Source: Streptosporangium sp. NBC_01755 (lineage in GTDB: Bacteria; Actinomycetota; Actinomycetes; Streptosporangiales; Streptosporangiaceae). Taken from it: 64,000 nucleotides of DNA. Below the pieces are notes generated by a model, which was given only the letters and a program-made list of their open reading frames with translations, searched no databases and had not been told where the DNA came from. Shown here piece by piece: positions 1-7,845 of this stretch. The position numbers and the translations under genes are program-made. Position 1 is the first letter of the stretch; every line of letters starts with the position of its first letter. The stretch covers positions 1,240,001-1,304,000 of the forward strand of contig NZ_CP109131.1 of NCBI RefSeq assembly GCF_035917995.1. The letters run 5' to 3'.

Positions 1-1689
1 GGCGCGCTCCTGCTCAGCGCCTGCGCGAACACCGATCCGGCGGACGACCCGACGGCATCGGACCCGGAGTCGATCCGACCGGCCGAGACCATCACCTACG
101 CGTACGAGCAGGAGTTCCACTCCTACAACAACAACACCACCGCCGAGAACGCCACGCGCAACGCGGCGCCCCTGCAGCGGGTGCGCACGGGTTTCTGGTT
201 CTACGGCGACAAAGGCGAGATCGTCCCCGACAGGGACTTCGGAACCTACGAGAAGATCTCCGACGCCCCGCTGAGCGTCAAGTACACGATCAACGCCAAG
301 GCGGTCTGGTCCGACGGCACCCCGATCGACTGCGACGACGTCATGCTGTGGTGGGCCTTCCGATCCGGCAAGGTCAAGGGCTTCGCCTCCGCCGACACCA
401 ACGGCGTCCAGGACACCGAGGTCCCCGACTGCGAGAAGGGCGGCAAGGAGTTCACCCTGGTCTATGACAAGCCGTTCGCGGACTGGGTGGCCGGTGGCCC
501 CGGCGCGACCGAGATACTGCCGGCCCACGTGGTCGCCGAGCAGGACGGCCTGTCCGAGGAGGACTTCATCGCGGCGGTCAGGAACACCGACGCGAAGAAG
601 CTCGCCGAGGGCATCCGGTTCTTCAACGACGGCTGGGTCTCCGAGGGAAGACTGCCCGAGGCCAGGCTGATCCCGTCCTCGGGACCGTACAAGCTCTCCA
701 AACTGGACGCCGGACAGCGGCTGACCCTCATCGCCAACGACAGGTGGTGGGGCACTCCCGCCGCGACCCCGACGATCGTCGAGCGTTTCATCACCCTCGA
801 CGAGCAGGCACAGGCGTTGCAGAACCGCGAGGTCCAGATCGTCGAGCCACAGCCGGGACCCGAGGTGCTCAAGCAGTTGCAGTCCCTGCGAGGGGTGAAG
901 GTCAGCGTCTCCGACAAGTACACCTACGAGCACCTGGACTTCAACTTCGACTCCAGTCCGTTCCGCGACAGGAGGCTGCGCGAGGCGTTCGCCAGGTGCG
1001 TGCCCAGGCAGCTCATCGTCGACAGCCTGATCAAGCCCGTCGCACCCGCCGCCAGGCCCCTGCAGATCCGCACCGTGGCTCCGTTCCAGACCAACAGCAC
1101 CGCGGTCGTGGCCGCCAGCGGCAGCGCCGACGTTTACACGCGACAGGACATCGCGGGTGCCAGGGAACTGCTGCGGAAAGCCGGCAAGACGGGGCTGGAG
1201 GTCAACATCGGCTACCAGACCCCGAACCCGCGCCGCACCGCGGCGGTGCAGCTCATCATCGACTCCTGCAACAAGGCCGGCTTCAAGGTCGTCGACAAGG
1301 GCTCCGAGGATTTCCTGGGCACCGTGATGCCGACCAACGGCTACGACGTGGCACTGTTCGCCTGGTCGGGTTCGTCCCTGGTCAGCGGCTGGGCCTCCAG
1401 TTTCACCTCACCGCAGAAGTGCGACGCCCACAGCAAGGGCAACAACAACGGCTGCTACTCCAGCAGGCGGGTCGACCTCCTCATCAAGGAGTTGAACTCG
1501 ACGGTGGACCTGGCCGCCCAGGACCCGATCATCGGCGAGATCGAGAAGCGGCTCTGGAGTGACCTGGCCACCATCCCGCTGTTCCAGCATCCGGGCCTCA
1601 GCGCGTGGGACGAGACGCTCCAGAACGTCGTCCCCAACCCCGCACAGTCGACCATCACCTGGAACATGGATAAATGGCGTCTTTCCTAG
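1..1689 (+). CDS. ABC transporter family 5 substrate-binding lipoprotein (5' end outside window)
   Basis: Extracytoplasmic solute-binding protein of the oligopeptide/dipeptide class (SBP_bac_5), which captures a ligand for an ABC importer. The frame is already open at base 1. Its first codons read GALLLSAC, the end of a lipoprotein signal peptide with the lipidated Cys at codon 8, so only about 15-20 residues are missing. The internal GTG at 181 is not the start because coding continues upstream. Family signs include WSDGTPIDCDDVM near the N-terminus, SGPYKL, and a late DVALFAWSG segment. The length (over 560 residues) is normal. No permease or ATPase gene follows; the next features are a DUF3224 remnant and a tRNA, so the transporter partners, if any, lie upstream. 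The ligand cannot be told. Confidence 0.88.
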   Translation, partial: GALLLSACANTDPADDPTASDPESIRPAETITYAYEQEFHSYNNNTTAENATRNAAPLQRVRTGFWFYGDKGEIVPDRDFGTYEKISDAPLSVKYTINAKAVWSDGTPIDCDDVMLWWAFRSGKVKGFASADTNGVQDTEVPDCEKGGKEFTLVYDKPFADWVAGGPGATEILPAHVVAEQDGLSEEDFIAAVRNTDAKKLAEGIRFFNDGWVSEGRLPEARLIPSSGPYKLSKLDAGQRLTLIANDRWWGTPAATPTIVERFITLDEQAQALQNREVQIVEPQPGPEVLKQLQSLRGVKVSVSDKYTYEHLDFNFDSSPFRDRRLREAFARCVPRQLIVDSLIKPVAPAARPLQIRTVAPFQTNSTAVVAASGSADVYTRQDIAGARELLRKAGKTGLEVNIGYQTPNPRRTAAVQLIIDSCNKAGFKVVDKGSEDFLGTVMPTNGYDVALFAWSGSSLVSGWASSFTSPQKCDAHSKGNNNGCYSSRRVDLLIKELNSTVDLAAQDPIIGEIEKRLWSDLATIPLFQHPGLSAWDETLQNVVPNPAQSTITWNMDKWRLS

Positions 1690-1943
1690 AGCGTCCCCTT
1701 CTCGCCGTCGCGGTCACGGGTGGAGAGCCGCGCCCGAAGGGGACACGTACCGGCACCGCGCACGGCCGCAAGGGCACCTTCGTGCTCCACCACACGGCCA
1801 CGGCACACGCCGGGGAGTCCACGCTGAGCTGGACGATCCTCCCCGACTCGGGCACCGGCGAACTGCTGGGCATCCGGGGCGGGGGCCAGATCGTCAGCGA
1901 CGACGGCGCCCACTCCTTCCACCTCGACTACGAGCTCGGCTGA
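1674..1943 (+). pseudogene. DUF3224 protein, C-terminal remnant
   Basis: An 89-codon frame overlaps the end of the binding-protein gene by 16 bases. From about residue 28 it matches the C-terminal half of DUF3224 proteins: HGRKGTFVLHHTAT, then LSWTILPDSGTGEL, then a final FHLDYELG. Family members are about 130-140 residues, and their N-terminal half is absent; the first 27 residues here look unrelated. The ATG sits inside the upstream gene with no obvious ribosome-binding site. I read it as a leftover of a deletion that joined it to the end of the transporter gene. An expressed short protein cannot be excluded. Confidence 0.6.
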
Positions 1944-1965
1944 GAGCGACCGTCCCGGAAAACAG

Positions 1966-1993
1966 CGAAGGGCGGCCGCGTGGCCGCCCTTCG
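1966..1993 (-). terminator. intrinsic terminator of the first tRNA-Ala
   Basis: A perfect 12-bp stem (1966-1977 with 1982-1993) closes a GCGT loop. In the minus direction it lies 8 bases beyond the tRNA 3' end and is followed by a T-rich stretch (TGTTTTCC). Confidence 0.75.
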
Positions 1994-2001
1994 GTGAGGA
2001 G

Positions 2002-2074
2002 TGGAGCTATGGGGATTCGAACCCCAGACCTCCTCCATGCCATGGAGGCGCGCTACCAGCTGCGCCATAGCCCC
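2002..2074 (-). tRNA. tRNA-Ala (anticodon GGC), copy 1
   Basis: A 73-nt cloverleaf on the minus strand. The acceptor arm GGGGCTA pairs with TAGCTCC and contains the G3-U70 wobble that defines alanine tRNAs. The anticodon stem CCTCC/GGAGG holds loop ATGGCAT, giving anticodon GGC for GCC codons. The T loop is TTCGAAT. CCA is not encoded. Two further copies at 32305-32377 and 38697-38769 have the same sequence and strand. Confidence 0.95.
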
Positions 2075-2121
2075 TCGGTGTCAACCGAATGCCGCCGGGC
2101 CCGGCCCGGCGTCCACGCCAG

Positions 2122-2150
2122 TGTATAGGAAATCACCCCACACCCTGTAA
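2122..2150 (-). promoter_or_regulatory. promoter of the first tRNA-Ala
   Basis: On the minus strand TTACAG (2150-2145) and TATACA (2127-2122) are 17 bases apart, about 48 bases before the tRNA 5' end, a good fit to a primary-sigma promoter. Not experimentally supported. Confidence 0.5.
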
Positions 2151-2235
2151 CCGCCGGGGCGGCCCGCCCACGGGTGCCTACTCGCCTCGGGCGGCGGGGC
2201 GCGCACGGGCGGCGCGGGCACGCACGGGCGAGGGC

Positions 2236-3744
2236 CTACCGTAGCGACATGGCCCTCTCGATCAGCGTGGCGAGCTCGGTCACCGCGGGATCCTCGGTGG
2301 ACGCGGCCAGGCGGGTTGCGTGGGCGGCGAGGTCCTTGGGCGCCGCTCCGGCGATCCCCTCACCCGTGCGGAGATATTCGGCGAAGCCCGCGGCCACCAC
2401 GTCAACCTGAAACCTCGATGCGGACTCCCGCCACAGCGAGGCCGCCAGGTCACCGGCCGCGAGGGAGCGACTGGCCTCGGCGGGGTCGCGGGTGTCAGGG
2501 TCCTGCCAGCGTACGGTGGCGGTGGCCAGCTGACCCGACGCCCCGCCGCGCAGCCGCACCTCGTACAGGGCGGTCACCGAGTGACCGGGACCGATCTCGC
2601 CGCCGTCCTTGGCATCGTCACGGAAGTCCTCGGTCGCGAGCTGCCGGTTCTCGTAGCCGATCAGGCGGTACGACTCCACGACCGAGGGGTTGAACACGAC
2701 CTGCGCCTTGGCGTCGCGGGCACGCAGGTCGAGGTTGGTGGCGAACTGCTCGACGAAGACCTTGCGCGCGTCGTCGACGGAGCTGACGTAGACCGCGGCA
2801 CCGTCCCCGTTGTCGGCGAGCTGCTCCATCAGCCGGTCGCCGTAGTCGCGGCCGACGCCGACGCACAGCAGGGTGATCTTCTTGCCGGCGGCATCCTCGA
2901 CCCGGTCGAGGATGCCCTGCCAGGTGGTGTCGCCGACGTTGGCCAGTCCGTCGGAGAGCAGGATGACGCGGTTGACCGCCACCGCCCTGAAGCTCGCCGC
3001 GGCCTCGGCGTAACCGCTGGTCAACCCCGCCTCCAGGTTCGTCGACTGCCCTATGGCGAGGCGCTCGACGGCGGCGTGGAGCCGGTCCCTGTCAGTTGCC
3101 GGGGTCATGGACAGGACCGTGTCCGCCCGGTCGCTGAAAGCCACGACGGAGACCTGATCGCCGGGCCCGAGCTGGTCGACGAGCTTGTGCAGGGCCTCCC
3201 TGACCAGGTCGAGCCTGCCGGGCTCGCTCATGGAACCGGACACGTCCACCACGAAGGTGAGGTTCGCCGGACGCCGGGCCTCCGCGGCCGCCCTGCGGGT
3301 CTGCAGGCCGACGCGGAGCAGCGCGGTGCCGTTCTTTGGGGTACGAGCGCCGTCCATGTGCACGGTGAAGCCGTCGTCGTCCGGCTCCCTGTAGTCCTGC
3401 GCGAAGGAGTTGACGAACTCCTCGGGCCTGACCTGGCCCGGCTCCGGCAGCCCGCCATCCTGGAGGAGCCGCCTGCTGTAGCCGTACGAGGCCGTGTCCA
3501 CGTCGAGGGCGAAGGTGGAGATCTGCTCGGTGGCGGTGTCACGTTGCCTGGTGGCGACGGCCTCGGGGGCCTCGACCTCGGCGGTGTCCCGGTCACCGGT
3601 TTCGGCGAGGGTGGGCTGCGGGACCGGCTTGCCGGATTCGGGCATCGGCTGGCCGGCGGATCCGGTCCCGTCCGAGGACCCGCCGCAGGCGGCGGACAGC
3701 AGGGCGATCACGACGAGTGCGGTGGCAAGCGGGCGTGACTTCAT
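2236..3744 (-). CDS. von Willebrand factor A domain lipoprotein (YfbK-like)
   Basis: A surface lipoprotein with a vWA fold, expected to bind protein partners through a metal ion; its partner and role are unknown. The signal peptide ends in the lipobox LSAAC (Cys20), followed by a Ser/Gly/Pro linker. Residues about 75-150 match the N-terminal domain of YfbK-type proteins (ALDVDTASYGYSRRLL). The vWA domain starts near residue 160, with the MIDAS motif DVSGSMS at 167-173 and the later metal-site elements STNLEAG and LSDGLANVGD. The C-terminal part (about 345 onward) fits the DUF3520 region that follows vWA in this family. The gene is monocistronic: a tRNA follows and the IS element lies upstream. 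Confidence 0.88.
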   Translation of the reverse strand: MKSRPLATALVVIALLSAACGGSSDGTGSAGQPMPESGKPVPQPTLAETGDRDTAEVEAPEAVATRQRDTATEQISTFALDVDTASYGYSRRLLQDGGLPEPGQVRPEEFVNSFAQDYREPDDDGFTVHMDGARTPKNGTALLRVGLQTRRAAAEARRPANLTFVVDVSGSMSEPGRLDLVREALHKLVDQLGPGDQVSVVAFSDRADTVLSMTPATDRDRLHAAVERLAIGQSTNLEAGLTSGYAEAAASFRAVAVNRVILLSDGLANVGDTTWQGILDRVEDAAGKKITLLCVGVGRDYGDRLMEQLADNGDGAAVYVSSVDDARKVFVEQFATNLDLRARDAKAQVVFNPSVVESYRLIGYENRQLATEDFRDDAKDGGEIGPGHSVTALYEVRLRGGASGQLATATVRWQDPDTRDPAEASRSLAAGDLAASLWRESASRFQVDVVAAGFAEYLRTGEGIAGAAPKDLAAHATRLAASTEDPAVTELATLIERAMSLR

Positions 3745-3950
3745 GTCGCCTCCTAGGGATGCATGTCACCCCCTACGACGGCTCCTTCCATCCACCCGCC
3801 GGGAGCTTGACCCAAGCGAGCGCAAACCGTGTTCGGCACGTGATCAGGGCTTCCAGGCCGGATCCCGTCCGCTGAACCCGAGCGCCCGCTCGAACGGCGA
3901 GGCGTCCGGATCTCGTTCACGGCGGCCATGCTGTCCGGCCGATCTCCTAG

Positions 3951-3968
3951 TAGTACTTCGTTAGGTTA
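3951..3968 (+). repeat. IS left inverted repeat
   Basis: TAGTACTTCGTTAGGTTA, the exact reverse complement of the right end at 5384-5401. It begins directly after the CTAG at 3947-3950. Confidence 0.9.
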
Positions 3969-3995
3969 ATAATCACCTAGCGTGATCATTTTGGG

Positions 3996-5285
3996 ATGTC
4001 GCTTCGGGATCATGCTTTCGTGACACCTGAGGAGATGGCGCCGGTGCGCCCGCGGCTTGAGACATTCGCAGGTCAAATGCTGCGGAGAGTGCTTCGTCGC
4101 CGTGATCAACTGGCTACCGGCGAGGCGTACGTGCGGGGATTGATGCTGGATGGGCGACGCAAGTCGATGGATCCGATGGCGGAGCGTCTGGGAGTTGACA
4201 CCCAGCGATTACAGCAATTCATGGCCGACTCGACCTGGGATTACGAACCGGTCCGGGAAAATCTCACACATTGGGCGCTGGAGCGGATCGGCCCGCGGGC
4301 GGTCGTCATCGACGACGTCGGTTTCCCAAAGGACGGCCTGGACTCCCCGGGAGTGGCCCGGATGTATTGCGGAGCACTGGGAAAAACCGGAAACTGCCAG
4401 ATCGGGGTCAGCGCGCATCTGGTCACCGACCATGCCTCCTCCGCGGTCAACTGGCGCCTGTTCATCCCCGAGTCGTGGGATCCGGACAAGATCGACGACG
4501 CGGTTCAGGCGGACGTGGTCCGCCGGCGCCGTGACCGCTGCAAGATTCCCTTGGAGGTCGGCCACCGGGAGAAGTGGCGACTGGCGCTGGACATGCTCGA
4601 CCAGATGTACGACGAGTGGGGGGTCGGCACAGATCTTCCGGTGGTCTTTGACTCCGGTTACGGTGATTGCACCGCTTTCCGGCTGGGATTGCAGGACCGT
4701 GGCCTGTCGTATGTGGCGGCCGTCTCCGAGGATCTGTCGGCCTTCCCCGGGGAGGCGCTGCCCGAGCTGCCGGAATACAGCGGTCAAGGGCGTCGGCCGA
4801 GGCCGCGTTATCGAGATAAGCCCTCTAATCTGCGCAACCTCGCGCTGGCGGCGGGCCGCGGGAATCTCCGGCGGGTCACCTGGCGGCGGGGCACCAGAAA
4901 GACCAGCGGCAATCCAGGCGCGAAAATGCGATCACGGTTCATGGTCCTGCCGGTTCGCCTGGCCAACAAAGACATCCCCCGCGGTGCCGATGGCAGCGTT
5001 CCCGAGCGTTTGCTGCTGGTGGAATGGCCGGCGGGTGAAGCCGAACCCACCGGCTACTGGATCACCGATCTTCCCGCCGGGATTTCGCTGCGTGAAATCG
5101 TGCGGCTTGCCAAGATCCGATGGCGGATCGAGCACGACTACCGGGAACTCAACACCGGCCTTGGCCTCAAGCACTTCGAGGGGCGTAGTTTCTTCGGCTG
5201 GCACCGCCATGTGACCTTGGCCGCCCTGGCTCAGGCGTTCTGCACCGAACTGCGACTGGACCCAAAAGCCCCTGCGCCGGCCTGA
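3996..5285 (+). CDS. IS701-family DDE transposase
   Basis: The enzyme that cuts and inserts the IS. The catalytic acidic residues of the DDE fold are visible: D106/D107 in AVVIDDVGFPK, D219 in VVFDSGYGD, and E379 or E384 in IEHDYRELN. The frame stops at 429 residues after LDPKAPAPA. The -1 frame continues with a family-like tail (GLTLYQVLGELQTLL, then a CHVCH cluster) until TAA at 5384-5386, inside the right inverted repeat. A CCCAAAA heptamer at 5261-5267 lies in the correct phase (C CCA AAA) for a -1 ribosomal slip. So the full protein may be made by frameshifting, or the gene carries a one-base lesion. The start at 3996 is 28 bases inside the left repeat. Confidence 0.9.
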   Translation: MSLRDHAFVTPEEMAPVRPRLETFAGQMLRRVLRRRDQLATGEAYVRGLMLDGRRKSMDPMAERLGVDTQRLQQFMADSTWDYEPVRENLTHWALERIGPRAVVIDDVGFPKDGLDSPGVARMYCGALGKTGNCQIGVSAHLVTDHASSAVNWRLFIPESWDPDKIDDAVQADVVRRRRDRCKIPLEVGHREKWRLALDMLDQMYDEWGVGTDLPVVFDSGYGDCTAFRLGLQDRGLSYVAAVSEDLSAFPGEALPELPEYSGQGRRPRPRYRDKPSNLRNLALAAGRGNLRRVTWRRGTRKTSGNPGAKMRSRFMVLPVRLANKDIPRGADGSVPERLLLVEWPAGEAEPTGYWITDLPAGISLREIVRLAKIRWRIEHDYRELNTGLGLKHFEGRSFFGWHRHVTLAALAQAFCTELRLDPKAPAPA

Positions 5286-5340
5286 CCTTGTACCAGGTCC
5301 TCGGCGAACTCCAGACTTTACTCGCCACATGGACCGGCGC

Positions 5341-5368
5341 TTGCCACGTATGCCATCAAACATATTCA
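5341..5368 (+). promoter_or_regulatory. possible outward promoter in the IS right end
   Basis: TTGCCA (5341-5346) and TATTCA (5363-5368) are 16 bases apart and point out of the IS toward the gene at 5441. This could drive transcription of that gene after the insertion. Sequence match only. Confidence 0.3.
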
Positions 5369-5383
5369 TTCCATAACACTTCG

Positions 5384-5401
5384 TAACCTAACGAAGTACT
5401 A
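5384..5401 (-). repeat. IS right inverted repeat
   Basis: Exact inverted copy of 3951-3968, followed by CTAG at 5402-5405. It also contains the TAA that closes the -1 frame of the transposase. Confidence 0.9.
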
Positions 5402-5440
5402 CTAGCTGTCTCGAAAAAACGCGACATAGGATCCTGCACC

Positions 5441-7210
5441 ATGCGCGTGTACCTCGGCCTCGCGGCCAAACACCCGGTAGCCGGAATACCGGAGACGATG
5501 CTGCGTCGTGTCAGGGGCGCGATCGACAGCGCGTTCCCCGTACCGCCGGAGGTCATCAGGTCACGCGAGTGGCACCGCCCCGGCGTCACCCTGTTCGCCT
5601 GGACCAACGAGCCTGACGACTCGCGGCAGCCCCCGCCGCTGGTGACCGGGCACGACCGGGTGACCGGGGTGAACGGCTACCTGGCCGCACCGGACGAGGT
5701 GAACCGGCTGGCGGGCATGACCACACTGGACACCGAGACGGTCGGCGGGTGCTTCTCGGTGTTCCGGGCGACGGAGGACGAGCTGTCGGCCGCCACCGCG
5801 ATCCACCGGGTCTGCCCGGTCTACCACGCCGAGACACCCGACGTACACGTGATCGGCAGCCGGGCACTCCTGGTCCACCTCGCCTGCGGCGAGCGCGTCG
5901 ACTGGGACGTGCTCGCGCTGCAGTCGATGGTCCGGCAGGGATACTTCCTGTCCGACGAGACGCCCTACCTCGGGGTGAGCGCGCTACCGCCGTCCTCGTC
6001 GGTGACCATCAGGGGCGGCGCCCGTACGATCACCACGACCCCGCTCCCGACGGCCGTGCCGGTTCCGGAGTCGCGCAGGCGGAAGAAGGAGCTCGTCGGA
6101 GAGCTGGCCGACGCGCTACTGGTCACCGTGGAGCCGCTGCGCGCGGCCGGTGAACCGGTGAACCTCGCGCTCACCGGTGGCAGGGACAGCCGCCTGATCG
6201 CCGCGGTGCTGCACGCGGCCGGCATCCCGCTGCGCGCGACCACCAACGGCCTGGACACCCACCCCGACGTGATCCTCTCCAGGCGCGTCGCCAGGGCACT
6301 CCGCATCGAGCACACGGTCATCCCTCCGGCCCGCGCCGAGAAGAAGGACGCGATCGTCGTCGAGCACCCGCTCGCGCGGGCCTACGAGACGTTGCGCACC
6401 TGCGAGGGGATGACATCGGCGTACGAGTCGGTCGTCGGCTACCTCCCCTACAGCGCCAGGCCGACCATGTCCGGGCAGAGCGGCGAGATCCTGCGAGCCG
6501 GCGGCCTGCTGCTGCTCCAGTCCGACCTGGGGGAGAAAGCGCTGCGTCGCCGGGTGGACGTGACCTTCCTGCGGGATCCGGCGCTGTTCAGCGAGGCGGC
6601 CAACGAGCACGCCCGCGAACTGGCCGGGCCGTGGCGAGAGCGGGCTCCGCTTGAGGCGCTCGACCACATGTACGTCACCTACAAGGTCGGCCGCTGGCAC
6701 GCGGGGTCGCGGGCGGGTTCGCTGCGCCGGGGCGACCAGATCTGGCCGTTCCTCGACAACCGGGTGGTCCGCGCCGCGCTGGGCCTCGACCAGACCTGGC
6801 GGCTGTCGGAGGAGGTCATCTACGAGCTCCTCGGCGTCCTGGCCCCGTCGCTCGGGGACATCCCGATCGAGGGCAAGCCGTGGCGGTTCACCACCGGGAA
6901 GCGGTACTACCCCTGGCAGCGCAGACCACAGGTGCTGACCGCGCCGAAAACCGGCGGCGGTGGCTGGAACTGGCGGACCAGCCCCGGCGCGGAGCTGACC
7001 GGCCTGATGCGTGACCACGTCCTGGGCCGCCTCGACCTGCTGACGCCCATCGTCAACCCCGACGAGGTTCGCACGCTGTTCGCCGAACCCGTCCTCAAGA
7101 AGCCCAACCAGGCCTGGCATCTCTACACGGTGGCCACCATGCTGGGTGGAGACTATCCCGGCAAGGAGCCGAAGGGCCTGCCCAGGATCCACATCCCCAT
7201 CCCGTCCTGA
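5441..7210 (+). CDS. asparagine-synthase-like ATP-dependent amidotransferase homologue
   Basis: 589 residues. The C-terminal half is an asparagine-synthetase-type PP-loop ATPase domain, with LALTGGRDSR at 242-251 matching the SGGxDS pyrophosphate loop. Such domains adenylate a carboxylate before amide bond formation. The N-terminus begins MRVYLGLAAK and has no Cys at position 2, so it cannot be a glutamine-dependent AsnB with an active class-II glutaminase. The N-terminal half resembles only the shape of that domain. The substrate is unknown; relatives occur in beta-lactam, lasso-peptide and sugar-polymer systems, but no such partner is nearby. AGGA at about 5429 may serve as the ribosome-binding site. 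The IS element ends 39 bases upstream. Confidence 0.75.
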   Translation: MRVYLGLAAKHPVAGIPETMLRRVRGAIDSAFPVPPEVIRSREWHRPGVTLFAWTNEPDDSRQPPPLVTGHDRVTGVNGYLAAPDEVNRLAGMTTLDTETVGGCFSVFRATEDELSAATAIHRVCPVYHAETPDVHVIGSRALLVHLACGERVDWDVLALQSMVRQGYFLSDETPYLGVSALPPSSSVTIRGGARTITTTPLPTAVPVPESRRRKKELVGELADALLVTVEPLRAAGEPVNLALTGGRDSRLIAAVLHAAGIPLRATTNGLDTHPDVILSRRVARALRIEHTVIPPARAEKKDAIVVEHPLARAYETLRTCEGMTSAYESVVGYLPYSARPTMSGQSGEILRAGGLLLLQSDLGEKALRRRVDVTFLRDPALFSEAANEHARELAGPWRERAPLEALDHMYVTYKVGRWHAGSRAGSLRRGDQIWPFLDNRVVRAALGLDQTWRLSEEVIYELLGVLAPSLGDIPIEGKPWRFTTGKRYYPWQRRPQVLTAPKTGGGGWNWRTSPGAELTGLMRDHVLGRLDLLTPIVNPDEVRTLFAEPVLKKPNQAWHLYTVATMLGGDYPGKEPKGLPRIHIPIPS

Positions 7211-7217
7211 CCTCCTC

Positions 7218-7236
7218 CCCACGGCTGAAGCCGGGG
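7218..7236 (+). terminator. hairpin after the asparagine-synthase-like gene
   Basis: CCC (7218-7220), a bulged A, CGGC, loop TGAA, GCCGGGG (7230-7236), 7 bases after the stop codon. There is no T tract. Similar CGGCTGAAGCCG hairpins occur at ends of IS200/IS605-type elements, but no such element is present, so a terminator role is simplest. Confidence 0.45.
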
Positions 7237-7845
7237 AAGACCACGCTTTACCGACGCCGTTCCCCGACTCGTTTTCGATCTTCGCGACCCGCGTGTCCGG
7301 TGCCGGGCAATGCGCACCTCCCACTCGGGCTATCGCCGGGCGTTCCGCGCCCCGGTGTCGCCCTGCCACGCGAGCCCACCTTCCACCTCCGTCTCGTAAT
7401 CATAAAAACTTCGCCCCATTCGGGCCGAGAATCTCCCAGCCGCGCATATCGCGCAACGTCACGCGTACGACGCACGAAGATCATGTATGACGGACACTTC
7501 TCAACGATGGAGCGTATTCCGCGAGCGAGCGTTTTCAACGACGACGACGACGGCTCCGACCTCGACTCACAGCCGGTTCTGGACGGCGTCGAGAGCTACG
7601 TCCAACCACAGTCCAGCCACCCTATTATCCGACTTTGGTGAATATGATTCACTTATCCAATTAATTAGCACAACAAGTATATTGAGCTTTTATGTGGTGC
7701 TTCAATTTTACGGAAAGCAAAGAAACGCGCACCCCTTATCAAGCTTCCACGCCTGATTCGACCGACGCTTCTCCCACCACCCCTTAAGCTTCCCAAGAAT
7801 GGTCGCAAAGCGTTTTCTCTGAATGCAACAGGAGAGACAACGCAC
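7237..7845. other. gene-free, AT-rich upstream region of the collagen-like gene
   Basis: No convincing gene on either strand. From about 7380 the base composition becomes much more AT-rich than the rest of the window, most strongly at 7620-7800. It probably contains the promoter of the collagen-like gene and may be transferred DNA. One clear palindrome lies at 7638-7652. Confidence 0.6.
7638..7652. promoter_or_regulatory. palindrome GTGAAT-ATG-ATTCAC
   Basis: A perfect 6-bp inverted repeat with a 3-base centre, about 190 bases before the collagen-like gene, in the AT-rich island. It has operator-like form; no regulator is identified. Confidence 0.35.

Larger units (their letters stand above)
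3951..5401. mobile_element. IS701-family insertion sequence with CTAG target duplication
   Basis: A 1451-bp element bounded by perfect 18-bp inverted repeats (3951-3968 and 5384-5401) and flanked by direct CTAG at 3947-3950 and 5402-5405. A 4-bp duplication, often CTAG, is the known habit of this family. CTAG is itself palindromic, so the repeat could be read as 22 bp. It carries one transposase gene. Intact ends and duplication suggest a recent insertion. It separates the asparagine-synthase-like gene from whatever lay upstream of it. Confidence 0.9.

Noticed and set aside
7217..7236. Hairpin resembling the end of an IS200/IS605 element
   Set aside because: No tnpA or tnpB sequence lies nearby; it sits where a terminator is expected.
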